The position numbers were made by a program, and so were the translations under genes. From Bacteroidota bacterium (lineage in GTDB: Bacteria > Bacteroidota > Bacteroidia > Flavobacteriales_D > Crocinitomicaceae), in contig VGMY01000004.1 of NCBI GenBank assembly GCA_016866255.1, forward strand, positions 94,669-158,668: a stretch of 64,000 bases of DNA, in the 5' to 3' direction. The stretch's first letter is position 1. Every line of letters starts with the position of its first letter. The notes beneath the pieces are model-generated. The model did not search any database, was not told the DNA's origin, and saw only the letters and a list, made by a program, of their open reading frames with translations. Positions 46,057-55,187 of this stretch are shown here, piece by piece.

Positions 46057-47268
46057 CTACGCCAAGACTTCTTTTACTTTGTCGGCAGCCTCTTGCAACA
46101 GCACCGCAGAATGCACGTTAAGCCCAGACTCGTCAATGAGCTTTTTAGCTTCTTCGGCGTTGGTCCCTTGCAAACGAACAATGATTGGCACTGGGATATG
46201 ACCAATATTTTTGTACGCATCAACGATCCCTTGTGCCACGCGGTCGCAACGAACAATTCCTCCGAAAATATTCACCAAAATGGCTTTCACATTGGGGTCT
46301 TTTAAAATGATGTGAAACGCTTTTTCTACGCGCTCCGCATTAGCCGTTCCACCCACGTCTAAGAAATTTGCCGGATTACCCCCCGATAATTTAATAATAT
46401 CCATGGTTGCCATGGCTAGTCCTGCACCATTCACCATACATCCCACATTTCCGTCCAATTTCACAAAGCTCAGACCCGCTTCATCTGCTTCAACCTCCGC
46501 CGGATCTTCTTCGGTTTTGTCGCGCATAGCAGCATAATCTGGGTGGCGAAGTAGGCCATTTCCATCTAAACTTACCTTGGCATCCACCGCAATAATCTTG
46601 TTATCCGAAGTTTTAAATACAGGATTAATTTCAAACATGGATGCATCCGTTCCCTCATAAGCCCTGTAAAGCGAGGAAACAAACTTGGTCATTTGCTTGA
46701 ATGCTTCTCCACTTAGGCCCAAATTAAAGGCAATCTTTCGGATTTGAAATCCCTGCAAACCCACTCTGGGGTCCACAAATTCCTTGTGAATTTTTTCCGG
46801 CGTATGTTCTGCAACATCTTCGATATTCATTCCCCCTTCTGTGGAGTAGACAATTACATTGCGCCCTTGCTCACGATCCAAAAGCACCGACATATAAAAT
46901 TCGCTGGTTGCTGATTCTCCAGGATAATATACGTCTTGGGCAATAAGCACTTTATTTACTTTTTTCCCTTTCGCACTTGTTTGAAGCGTTACTAAATGGC
47001 CACCTAAAATTCCTTGCACCTTTTCCTCAATTTCTTCAATTCCTTTGGCCAGAACCACTCCTCGTGAACCTGTTTCTTGGACAGTTCCTTTCCCCCTTCC
47101 ACCCGCATGAATTTGTGCCTTGACAACATACCAAGAGGTACCTGTTTGTTCGGTTAGTTGTTTTGCCGCCGAAAGGGCTTCAGAAACACTTTCTACCACC
47201 ACTCCCTCTTGAATGGCGACGCCATAACTTTTTAAAATACTCTTGCCTTGATATTCGTGTAAATTCAT
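46057..47268 (-). CDS. sucC: Succinate-CoA ligase (ADP/GDP-forming) beta subunit
   Basis: Encodes 403 residues, the normal family length. The ATP-grasp N-terminal half starts MNLHEYQGKSILKSYGV and has VVKAQIHAGGRGKG and FEINPVFKTSDNKIIAVDAKVSLD (magnesium-nucleotide ligands). The C-terminal CoA-ligase half has DGNVGCMVNGAGLAMATMD, GGNPANFLDVGG and VNIFGGIVRCDRVAQGI. With the alpha subunit (SucD, not in the window) it converts succinyl-CoA and ADP or GDP to succinate and a nucleoside triphosphate in the citric acid cycle. It follows accC by 47 bp on the same strand, probably in one transcript. Separation of sucC from sucD is common in this phylum. Confidence 0.97.
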   Translation of the reverse strand: MNLHEYQGKSILKSYGVAIQEGVVVESVSEALSAAKQLTEQTGTSWYVVKAQIHAGGRGKGTVQETGSRGVVLAKGIEEIEEKVQGILGGHLVTLQTSAKGKKVNKVLIAQDVYYPGESATSEFYMSVLLDREQGRNVIVYSTEGGMNIEDVAEHTPEKIHKEFVDPRVGLQGFQIRKIAFNLGLSGEAFKQMTKFVSSLYRAYEGTDASMFEINPVFKTSDNKIIAVDAKVSLDGNGLLRHPDYAAMRDKTEEDPAEVEADEAGLSFVKLDGNVGCMVNGAGLAMATMDIIKLSGGNPANFLDVGGTANAERVEKAFHIILKDPNVKAILVNIFGGIVRCDRVAQGIVDAYKNIGHIPVPIIVRLQGTNAEEAKKLIDESGLNVHSAVLLQEAADKVKEVLA

Positions 47269-47315
47269 ATGCCTATTTTGGAGTGTAAAATTAGTTAATT
47301 ATCGAAGTGAAATTT

Positions 47316-48803
47316 TCAGGTATGCAATTTGTTTTTCCAACTGCTGGAATTTTCACGAGAGGCGTATTCGCTTTCTTTAAAGGCTTTTATATCTCGCCAC
47401 AATTGATCGATGCCAAAAGTTAAGGCGCGTTGTTCCTCTTCCATAGCCGTGTTTACTACTAGGGGATGGGAGAAATAATGCTTGACAAAATTGGTATCAA
47501 AATTTCCAGAAATGAAGGCTTCATGCTTTAACACAAATTTCCCAAAATCCAAAGTTGTTTTTACCCCTGAAATTTGGTAATCATCAATAGCTTGAATGCA
47601 ACGTCGGATGGCATCTTCTCGTGTTTTTCCCCAAACTACCAGCTTAGCGATCATCGGGTCGTAATAAATAGGGATTTCCATGCCTTCAAAGAATGCATCA
47701 TCAACCCTCACAGACCTTCCCGATGGAATGCGATACCGTCTCAAGCGCCCAATATCCGGGATAAAACCGTTCAAGGTGTCCTCTGCATAAACCCTGACTT
47801 CAATGGCATGACCGTTAATTTCCAATTGCTCCTGCGATTTGGGTAATTTTTCCCCTCGAGCTACGCGGATCTGCCACTCCACTAAATCAGTTTTGGTGAT
47901 TTCCTCCGTGATTGGATGTTCTACTTGTAAACGCGTATTCATTTCCAAAAAGTAAAAATTCAACTCCGCATCCAATAAAAACTCCACCGTTCCTGCCCCC
48001 ACATAGTTGCATGCTTTGCATACATTAACCGCAGCCTCCCCCATGCGTTTTCGAAGTTCTGCATTTACAACAGTACTAGGGGCTTCTTCAATCACTTTTT
48101 GATGACGACGCTGTATGGAACACTCGCGTTCGAATAAATAAACCACATTGCCGAAAGTATCGGCGAAAACCTGTATTTCAATATGCCTCGGTTTGCTCAC
48201 AAATTTCTCAATGAATACGGCATCGTCCCCGAAGGAGGAGCGGGCTTCACTCTGGGCGGTTTTCATGTGTTCCTCGAAATCGTCCTCCCTTTCCACGAGA
48301 CGCATTCCTTTTCCCCCTCCTCCCGCAGAAGCTTTTACTAGAACGGGATACCCAATTTCCGCAGCAATCTTTTTCCCAAGTTCAACGTTTGCCACCGCTT
48401 CGTCGACTCCCGGAACGAGCGGTACCCCAAAACCTTTTACCGCTTGCTTAGCACTGAGTTTATCCCCCATTACTTCCATGGATTCGGGCGAAGGACCAAT
48501 TAAGGTGATCCCGGCCTCTTTCAGTTTTCTGGCAAACCCTGCATTCTCCGATAAAAATCCGTAACCAGGATGAACACCATCCACTCCAAGAGAGAGACAA
48601 GCGGCAACGATGGAATCTTGTTTTAGGTAAGACTCAGCCGATGGACTTGGCCCGAGATAAACCGATTCATCGGCCTCCAAAACGTGGGGCGCAAAACGAT
48701 CTGAATCGCTGTAAACGGCAACGCTCTGAATATTCATTTTTTTTAGAGTGCGTAGAATACGCCGTGCTATCTCACCCCGATTTGCAATTAGGATCTTATT
48801 CAT
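47316..48803 (-). CDS. accC: Biotin carboxylase subunit of an acyl-CoA carboxylase
   Basis: Encodes 495 residues from MNKILIANRGEIARRIL; in-frame ATGs two and five codons upstream are alternatives. Biotin carboxylase landmarks are complete: VHPGYGFLSENAGFA, KASAGGGGKGMR (glycine-rich ATP lid), ERECSIQRRHQKVIEEAPS, EMNTRLQVEHPITE (catalytic) and the C-terminal biotin-carboxylase fold with IRVYAEDTLNGFIPDIG-like EVRVYAEDTLNGF. It carboxylates biotin on a carrier protein using ATP and bicarbonate. A tail of about 45 residues beyond the length of E. coli AccC is typical of the Bacteroidetes/propionyl-CoA carboxylase type, so acetyl-CoA and propionyl-CoA carboxylation are both possible. No biotin carrier or carboxyltransferase gene is adjacent. 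Its start overlaps the tamB stop by 8 bp. Confidence 0.94.
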   Translation of the reverse strand: MNKILIANRGEIARRILRTLKKMNIQSVAVYSDSDRFAPHVLEADESVYLGPSPSAESYLKQDSIVAACLSLGVDGVHPGYGFLSENAGFARKLKEAGITLIGPSPESMEVMGDKLSAKQAVKGFGVPLVPGVDEAVANVELGKKIAAEIGYPVLVKASAGGGGKGMRLVEREDDFEEHMKTAQSEARSSFGDDAVFIEKFVSKPRHIEIQVFADTFGNVVYLFERECSIQRRHQKVIEEAPSTVVNAELRKRMGEAAVNVCKACNYVGAGTVEFLLDAELNFYFLEMNTRLQVEHPITEEITKTDLVEWQIRVARGEKLPKSQEQLEINGHAIEVRVYAEDTLNGFIPDIGRLRRYRIPSGRSVRVDDAFFEGMEIPIYYDPMIAKLVVWGKTREDAIRRCIQAIDDYQISGVKTTLDFGKFVLKHEAFISGNFDTNFVKHYFSHPLVVNTAMEEEQRALTFGIDQLWRDIKAFKESEYASRENSSSWKNKLHT

Positions 48804-51800
48804 TTTCATGCGTTTCATCTTTGTTTAAGGGATTTTGAACCTGGTCGGGGACCTTAGTCCTTTGTTTTTTAGGGGTCAATTGTACCACTCTTTTCTCTTT
48901 CCTCCTGAAAATATCCATGAAGGATTGCAGCAAAACAAAATCTTTTCGCGAACTAAAATCTTCGTGATACGAAAGTCCAGCTCCCTGCGTGAAAGGACCG
49001 GAATTTTCTTTAACCGTGTTTCCGTTGGACCTATTAAACGCATTAACCCGGAACGTTCCTTGATCGTTGATTAAATATTCCATGCTAACATCCCCAATGA
49101 GTCCACCATTCACAGAGCTTGACTCATTGTCCACCCCAAAACTGCCCGATACAATCAGTCGGTCGTTTAAAAACGATTTTTGAACGGACGTAGAAATGTT
49201 TGACGCATTAATATCCATCTTTACTTGATAACTTTTGGACATTTGAGCGAGAGCTGAATTAATTTGGCTCTCCACTAATTCCAATGCCGTCGACTCATTC
49301 GCCGATGTTGATCCTTGTAGTGGTTGAAATTTATTGAATAACACTAAGGAAAAAAATTGACGGTTCAACTCATCCATGTCTGAATTGATTCTGCTTAAAA
49401 GAGCTTTCCCCGCCTCGGGAACTTGGGGTGCATCCAATTGAAAAGAAATCGCAGGCGCCACAAGATCGCCGTTTAATCGGAGTAGGCATTGAGTATTCTG
49501 ACGTGCCAAAGCCTCATTGGTTTGATCAGGTATCAGCTCGAGCATGTTCGCATTTTGCACCAAATAAGACGTCAAAATATTCATTTTAGCATGTTCTGCG
49601 TCTCCCTGCCAAACCACTTTACCTTCAAGAATATCGAAGGGTTTTCGAGCCGGACCCATGACAAAATTATAGATACTACCCGGAAGAATATCCAAACTTC
49701 CGTTCAGTTTCATTTGATTGTAGGCATCTAACGAAAAATTCAATTTACCGCTCGTTTTAGCACGAATTTCGTCCTGCGTTTGCTCATTAAAAACCAAACG
49801 AATATCTGCGTCGGGAGTTACCTCAAATCCGATTTTAAGATCAATCCCCGAATAATTTATCGAGGATGCTTTCGACTTATTCTTCTTATCTCGCGAGACA
49901 AAGTGAAAAATAGATGCATCCTCCAACTCACTACTCCCGTACATCGGAAAAATCACTTTGCTTCCTTTTCGCGATGTTAAATCGACCTCAACCTTCAAGG
50001 AACTTCCCTCGCCTCGGATGTGAGCAAATCCGCGTGCATAGGCTTTACCGTAGTAATACTCTCCTTCTTTATAGGTGGTGTTCAGTACCATGAATTTATC
50101 GAGTGTTTGCGGATTAGTGTTGGACTGAAAGCCTTTTTCGAAGTCAATGTCTACCTTGTAATTGAAATTTGTGAAATTATCATGAACTACCGCTAGGGTG
50201 AGTGCCGCATTGTTACCGTCGGAATCTTTCAAAGAAATTGCTTTGTGGATAAAAAACCCATCCTCCTCTATGCTTACAAGACCATTGAGGGTATATCGAC
50301 ACCCTAACAAGGTGAAGTCTCCCGTTGTCTTGTCAAGAAGCAAACTCCCCTTTAACACAGGTTGGTCAATTGCACCGCTTATTCCAACCGATCCATTGAC
50401 TTTCCCTGAAACATTCGAAACTACACTCGGATCTAAGAAGCCATTGATGAATGCTAATTCTGTATTATCGAAGGTAAGGGCTGCTTCGAGGGTGTTGTCG
50501 GTAACCTGATAAACTCCATTGAACGAGAATGTATTTTTATCGCGGTACAATAGATCCCCTTTTAAAATCACAGCAGTCAGTGCTTTATCGTATTTAGCCC
50601 CTAACGTTAGATCGCCAAATTCTCGGTTGCTAAACCGTAAATTGTCCATAGATAGGCGACTATTGAAATATAAATTGTTGAAAGGACTGGCAATTTCCAA
50701 CTCTCCGCCTAAATTGCCCGTTATGTCAATTCCCAACCCCAACATTCCCGACAAATCTTGGATCAACACATTTTTAAAGCTAGCTGTCATGATATCCTCT
50801 TGTCGATAGGAAAGCTTACCTTTCAGTAAAATCTCCTGGTTATTTTTCTGACTTTGTAGCCTAAAATTATTAGCCCAATACGTTTCGCCATTTATTTGAA
50901 TATCGCTGCCTTTTTTAATATTCCACCGATATCCGTTTAGGGAAAGCCGAGATTCATCGAAAATAAGATCGTAATTGCTGTTAGGTAAAATAGAGGTCCC
51001 CCAATTTATTCTTGTCTCGTTCAACCTTCCCGCATCCCAACACAAACTTGAACGTAAGATGCCTTTGTTTCCGTTGGTGAAAAAGTTTACATCCGATAAA
51101 GAAAGAGAATCCGAAATCAACAATCCGTCAATTAGCAGATTGGCAACCACCGAATCGCCCATTACTGCCTGAGTAAAGCGTACATTATTACAAATGACAC
51201 TATCGTAGACACATTGCTTTGCAGAAATATCCAATCCCAATTGCTCCTTATCCCTATCAAACAAAAACGTAACTTTTGCCCCCCTACTCAACCTCAAACT
51301 GGGTATGAACATTTCAGTGATTTGGTCGGGTTCATGAATGATTACGGTGACGTTACTTCGGTTGTTCGCTTCCTTAAAATTGGGTTTGTTTGCTGTAAAC
51401 CAAGAAGGTATAGAACGGGACAAACTATACAACATGTCATTTTGTAGGGTCTTAAAATTCAACTTACCCTCAAAATCGATATCTGCTACGTTACTTCGAA
51501 GTTTAAAAAGATCGCTGTTTTTGTCGTGGGTAAAGTCAATATTTAGGGTTGGAATTTCAATTTTCGTGGACCCTTCAGCATAGGCCAAACGCGATCCGGC
51601 TAGTCTTCCTGTCAACTCATCGGGCGATTTACCCTTTAATGAAACCTCACAGTACAGCGATAGTTCGCTTGATTTTTGAACAAAACCCAATGGTTGCAAT
51701 CGAGCTTTTTCGAGACGCAGGGTTGCCTGGAGGTTTTGAATATTTTCGAGATTTACATTTCCGGTAAGGTCAAGAACAAGATTCGGATCATCAATTCCAA

Positions 51801-53310
51801 GGCTAAGTTTGGCCACCTTATTGGCGATATCAACATTTTTAAGATCGATATTCCGATAATTGTACTTATTAAATTCCATCGAATTTAAACGGCCTTTTCC
51901 ACCGTTCATGGAAATGATACCGTTCAAAAAACTCAGGGAATTTACCGACATTACCCCATCCATTATTCCCCATTCCTGCGCTCCCAATAGACCGGCAAGG
52001 TTGAAATTTTCGATATGCACCAAATTGTCTGCTAAGTCGCTGTTTTGCAAACAAAAACCCTCTTTCAGTGGGGTAATTTGAAGCGAAGAATTTAGGGCAA
52101 CATTACCTTGTGCAGTGGTTACTTTGAATGGAAATATCTTGAGGTTGCCAGCATGGCTTAGAACGGTTAAATTTTTTAAGGAGATGTTTCCTAACGATTG
52201 AAATTCCTTCCCAAGGTTTAATGTTTTCCCTCCTGGCAGGCGGAAAGTTTTTAATTCAGCTGAATTGATGTTTGCTGCAACGATTTGCTCACGTAGGTCA
52301 CGTGAGGTCCAGTCGGTAAAATCGGGAAGTTCTAAATTTGCTTTTATCCAAGTATTTTTTCCCAACCGAAGCGTGAGATTACGTATTTTCAACCGATTAG
52401 GCACATTGGAGACTTCAGCTTGAATGTTGATTAAACCCTTCATGCCTTCTAATTGTGGGACAAAAAGGGAAACATCTGCTAATTCAATGTTACTTGGCGA
52501 AATACGGCATTTTATGCTCGCTTTATTGAGAAAGTCGCTCTTATCGTTCAATCTATCAAAAGAATAGCCCAATTGATCCAGTCGAAGGTCTGAACGGTTC
52601 AACTTCAGCTGTATTTTGGACAATAGCAACGAAGTAGAATCCATCGAAAAAGACGCCTTCATGTCTTTTATGTGAACTCCCGAACGGTCTTTCAAATTGA
52701 ATCTATCCAGGTGGAATGAAATTTTAGGTGCTGAATAAGCGAGTTGCGACGCACTTGCGTACAAGTTTTGGAAGTCAATATGATTTGGATCGAATCCGTA
52801 AGGGCTAGGACTAACCCTATAATCATCGTAACGTAAGGAGGTATTGTTTAAGGTTATTCGGTTTAAGGTAAGGGCAAAAGGCTTGCTGCTGGAGGAGGTA
52901 TCATCGGAAGAAAAATACGTTGAAATAAAATCAAAATTCATGCTGCCGTCGGACTTTTCCGAACACACCCACAATCTGCCATTTGTCAAAACAACTTCGT
53001 CGAGTATCAAGCGCTCCGTTCCCAACTGACTTACTTCGACCACTAGGGAGGGCACGCTCAGTAAAGTACGTTGTTGTTGATCTAAAATCTTTACCCCTTC
53101 AAGGTACAATCTATCAAAGAATTGGATGTCTAATTTTTGAATTTGAACAGTCGTTTTCCATTCTTTTGAGAAATGCATTGCCGCCCGTTTGGCCAGAAAG
53201 GTTTGAAAAGCACTGCTCCGAATTAAGAAAGCAAATACCAAGATAGCCAATACTAAAAATTCAAAAAAAACTCCACAGCTACGGAGGAAAAAATTCGCTA
53301 TTTTTGGCAT
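48796..53310 (-). CDS. tamB: TamB-like translocation/assembly module protein
   Basis: Encodes 1504 residues from the ATG at MPKIANFFLRSCG (a TTG three codons upstream is the only alternative). One N-terminal membrane helix (FFEFLVLAILVFAFLI, about residues 14-30) anchors the protein in the inner membrane; the rest is an almost continuous series of short strands expected to form the long periplasmic beta-groove of AsmA/TamB proteins. The conserved C-terminal TamB (DUF490) domain covers about 1050-1480, with ILPGSIYNFVMG, GKVVWQGDAEHAKMNI and the terminal GSFGVDNESSSVNGG ... GPFTQGAGLSYHEDF. TamB family proteins move phospholipid or assist outer-membrane protein insertion between the membranes. 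Divergent from tsaD with a gap of about 23 bp, an arrangement I recall as common in Bacteroidetes. Confidence 0.93.
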   Translation of the reverse strand: MPKIANFFLRSCGVFFEFLVLAILVFAFLIRSSAFQTFLAKRAAMHFSKEWKTTVQIQKLDIQFFDRLYLEGVKILDQQQRTLLSVPSLVVEVSQLGTERLILDEVVLTNGRLWVCSEKSDGSMNFDFISTYFSSDDTSSSSKPFALTLNRITLNNTSLRYDDYRVSPSPYGFDPNHIDFQNLYASASQLAYSAPKISFHLDRFNLKDRSGVHIKDMKASFSMDSTSLLLSKIQLKLNRSDLRLDQLGYSFDRLNDKSDFLNKASIKCRISPSNIELADVSLFVPQLEGMKGLINIQAEVSNVPNRLKIRNLTLRLGKNTWIKANLELPDFTDWTSRDLREQIVAANINSAELKTFRLPGGKTLNLGKEFQSLGNISLKNLTVLSHAGNLKIFPFKVTTAQGNVALNSSLQITPLKEGFCLQNSDLADNLVHIENFNLAGLLGAQEWGIMDGVMSVNSLSFLNGIISMNGGKGRLNSMEFNKYNYRNIDLKNVDIANKVAKLSLGIDDPNLVLDLTGNVNLENIQNLQATLRLEKARLQPLGFVQKSSELSLYCEVSLKGKSPDELTGRLAGSRLAYAEGSTKIEIPTLNIDFTHDKNSDLFKLRSNVADIDFEGKLNFKTLQNDMLYSLSRSIPSWFTANKPNFKEANNRSNVTVIIHEPDQITEMFIPSLRLSRGAKVTFLFDRDKEQLGLDISAKQCVYDSVICNNVRFTQAVMGDSVVANLLIDGLLISDSLSLSDVNFFTNGNKGILRSSLCWDAGRLNETRINWGTSILPNSNYDLIFDESRLSLNGYRWNIKKGSDIQINGETYWANNFRLQSQKNNQEILLKGKLSYRQEDIMTASFKNVLIQDLSGMLGLGIDITGNLGGELEIASPFNNLYFNSRLSMDNLRFSNREFGDLTLGAKYDKALTAVILKGDLLYRDKNTFSFNGVYQVTDNTLEAALTFDNTELAFINGFLDPSVVSNVSGKVNGSVGISGAIDQPVLKGSLLLDKTTGDFTLLGCRYTLNGLVSIEEDGFFIHKAISLKDSDGNNAALTLAVVHDNFTNFNYKVDIDFEKGFQSNTNPQTLDKFMVLNTTYKEGEYYYGKAYARGFAHIRGEGSSLKVEVDLTSRKGSKVIFPMYGSSELEDASIFHFVSRDKKNKSKASSINYSGIDLKIGFEVTPDADIRLVFNEQTQDEIRAKTSGKLNFSLDAYNQMKLNGSLDILPGSIYNFVMGPARKPFDILEGKVVWQGDAEHAKMNILTSYLVQNANMLELIPDQTNEALARQNTQCLLRLNGDLVAPAISFQLDAPQVPEAGKALLSRINSDMDELNRQFFSLVLFNKFQPLQGSTSANESTALELVESQINSALAQMSKSYQVKMDINASNISTSVQKSFLNDRLIVSGSFGVDNESSSVNGGLIGDVSMEYLINDQGTFRVNAFNRSNGNTVKENSGPFTQGAGLSYHEDFSSRKDFVLLQSFMDIFRRKEKRVVQLTPKKQRTKVPDQVQNPLNKDETHENE

Positions 53311-53333
53311 GCTGAACAAAGATAGTCATTGCG

Positions 53334-54353
53334 TTGAATATTCCTCTCATTCTCGGTATCGAAACCTCCTGTGACGATACAGGGGCAGCTATTCTCAGGG
53401 GGAATAAGGTTTTGTCCAATGTTACGAGCGTTCAATTGATTCACGAAAAACATGGTGGCGTTGTCCCTGAACTTGCCGGTAGAGCGCACATGGAAAATAT
53501 CTCAGAGGTTGTTCAATCTGCCACTCAACAGGCAAAAGTTGCCCTGGAAGAAATCGATGCAATTGCTTTTACCCAAGGCCCCGGCCTTCAAGTGTCGTTG
53601 GTGGTCGGCGCTTCATTTGCCAAAGGACTGGCGATGGCCCTCGGAAAACCACTGATTGCAGTAAACCATATGAAAGCGCATATTTTGAGTCACTTCATTG
53701 AAGAGGAAGGTATGAAAGCCCCCAGCTTTCCGTTCTTGTGCTTAACGGTGAGCGGAGGTCATACCCAATTGGTGGTCGTTCGAAGCCCGTTATCCATGGA
53801 GATTATCGGCAAAACCATCGATGATGCAGCGGGGGAGGCCTTTGACAAGACTGCAAAAATGTTAGGTTTTCCATACCCAGGCGGGCCATACATCGACCTT
53901 CATGCGAAAAACGGCAACCCCAAAGCTTTCTCATTTGCAAAACCTAAAATCGACGAATTAGACTTCAGTTTCAGTGGGTTTAAAACCTCCGTTCTATATA
54001 TGCTTAAAAAGAATAAGGATAACCATGTCACATTTATTGAAGATAATTTACCTGATTTGTGTGCATCGATTCAAGAGGGCATCACGGAAATTTTGCTGGA
54101 AAAACTAAAAAAAGCGCAATTATTAACCGGGATTAAAGAACTGGCCTTAAGTGGAGGTGTTTCTATCAATAGCGGTCTTCGGCATAAAATTCGGAATTGG
54201 GTTGATGAAAATCCCGGGCTCAACGCTTACTTCACTCCCGGAAAATATTGTTCAGACAATGCGGCAATGATTGCCATGGCCGGACAGTTAATGTATCGTG
54301 AGGGAGTTATTTCGAATCAATCCGTTGCCGCCAATGCTCGTTTACCCTGGTAA
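53334..54353 (+). CDS. tsaD: tRNA threonylcarbamoyltransferase TsaD
   Basis: Encodes 339 residues from a TTG start (MNIPLILGIETSCDDT); no in-frame ATG exists between the upstream stop at 53313 and this position, and the family begins with exactly this ILGIETSCDD segment. The metal ligands H112 and H116 (NHMKAH), the nucleotide-binding LTVSGGHTQLV, GKTIDDAAGEAFDK, FSFSGFKTSVL, LSGGVSINSGL and the C-terminal Asp in CSDNAAMIAMAG are all present. TsaD, with TsaB and TsaE, transfers the threonylcarbamoyl group to A37 of ANN-decoding tRNAs. Length is normal. The rare TTG start and the very short divergent gap suggest modest expression and a promoter inside the 5' part of tamB. Confidence 0.97.
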   Translation: MNIPLILGIETSCDDTGAAILRGNKVLSNVTSVQLIHEKHGGVVPELAGRAHMENISEVVQSATQQAKVALEEIDAIAFTQGPGLQVSLVVGASFAKGLAMALGKPLIAVNHMKAHILSHFIEEEGMKAPSFPFLCLTVSGGHTQLVVVRSPLSMEIIGKTIDDAAGEAFDKTAKMLGFPYPGGPYIDLHAKNGNPKAFSFAKPKIDELDFSFSGFKTSVLYMLKKNKDNHVTFIEDNLPDLCASIQEGITEILLEKLKKAQLLTGIKELALSGGVSINSGLRHKIRNWVDENPGLNAYFTPGKYCSDNAAMIAMAGQLMYREGVISNQSVAANARLPW

Positions 54354-54394
54354 TTGGGCAAAATTCGAAAAATATCTTTTTTTTGCCCTTAAAC

Positions 54395-54425
54395 TTGTTA
54401 TTGATGTTATTTTTTCATACATTGT
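54395..54425 (+). promoter_or_regulatory. Bacteroidetes-type promoter for the small protein / DsbD cluster
   Basis: TTG (54395-54397), 20 bp, then TACATTGT (54418-54425) follows the TTTG-N19-21-TAnnTTTG pattern with one mismatch in the -7 element. It lies in the 90-bp gap after tsaD, 19 bp before the next ATG. Confidence 0.42.
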
Positions 54426-54443
54426 ATTGCTAATCTTATTTCT

Positions 54444-54719
54444 ATGTTTATTGATCTACAAACTATTCCGAAGGAAATCGTTCCTTTCTGCGGTTTTCGA
54501 AAGAAATCATTTATTGCTCAAGATGAACAATTAAGAAAGCATCTAGAGTGTGCTAAAAGCCTGGGTAACAACTATCGAACGAAAGTTCAAATTATTTTTT
54601 GCGACGACGAGGGCATGAAAAGGGTATATACGACCGTTTGGGCTGTTTTTGAATCATACATCTTGTTAAAGGGACAGATTCGCATTCCCATCTCGCGAAT
54701 TGTGGAAATAATTTTTTAG
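54444..54719 (+). CDS. Small conserved hypothetical protein
   Basis: Encodes 91 residues without a signal peptide or membrane segment. The sequence MFIDLQTIPKEIVPFCGFRKKSF ... KVQIIFCDDEGMKRVYTTVWAV ... ILLKGQIRIPISRIVEIIF looks like a small mixed alpha/beta protein; from memory, similar proteins of about 90 residues with a PF.G.R...F and a C-terminal IPI.RI.EI occur across Bacteroidetes without a known function. It has its own promoter-like element and is followed 9 bp later by the stand-alone DsbD domain gene, so it may belong to the same transcript. Confidence 0.75.
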   Translation: MFIDLQTIPKEIVPFCGFRKKSFIAQDEQLRKHLECAKSLGNNYRTKVQIIFCDDEGMKRVYTTVWAVFESYILLKGQIRIPISRIVEIIF

Positions 54720-54728
54720 CTTTGGTTG

Positions 54729-55181
54729 ATGAGTTGGGGGTTTCAGAGTACCGGCATCGTGCTATTAATGATGCTGTTAGCTCCATCTGCGTGGAGTCAA
54801 AATCATGTAAGTTGGTCTGGCCAGTTTGACCCCACTACCCAAAAAATCATCATCACCGGAGTTATCGATTCCACCTGGCATATTTACTCTCCAAAAACCG
54901 ATGCTGGCCTTGGCCCTATTGCATTGAGCATTCAGCTCAATGAAGGAAAAGGTGCAAAAAAACAAGGAAATGCCCGCTTTTCTCCCGAGCCCGAGGCCTA
55001 CATGGATGAAAATTTCGGAGGAACCGTGTATATTTGGGAAAAGGAAGTAACGATTTATCAGAAAGTCAAATTTCCCAAAACATGCAAGGAGATCAAGGTA
55101 ACCATCAATTACATGATTTGCGATGACACACAGTGCCTACCTCCCATAGATGTTGAACTTGATATACCTTTAAACCCATAA
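54729..55181 (+). CDS. Stand-alone DsbD N-terminal (alpha) domain protein, secreted
   Basis: Encodes 150 residues from the ATG (a TTG one codon earlier is possible). The signal peptide ends near LAPSAWSQ. The mature part matches the immunoglobulin-like N-terminal domain of DsbD: VSWSGQFDPTTQKI, DSTWHIYSP and the cysteine pair in NYMICDDTQCLPP near the end, the redox pair that passes electrons to periplasmic partners. It lacks the membrane and thioredoxin domains. Its stop is 6 bp before the first full-length DsbD gene, and a remnant of its 3' end is repeated between the two DsbD copies. A role as an extra electron acceptor for the neighbouring DsbD proteins is inferred. Confidence 0.87.
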   Translation: MSWGFQSTGIVLLMMLLAPSAWSQNHVSWSGQFDPTTQKIIITGVIDSTWHIYSPKTDAGLGPIALSIQLNEGKGAKKQGNARFSPEPEAYMDENFGGTVYIWEKEVTIYQKVKFPKTCKEIKVTINYMICDDTQCLPPIDVELDIPLNP

Positions 55182-55187
55182 GTAACG

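Noticed and set aside
46018..46058. AGGTGC/GCACCT inverted repeat at the sucC 3' end as a terminator
   Set aside because: The stem is only 6 bp with a loop of almost 30 bases and has no U-tract.
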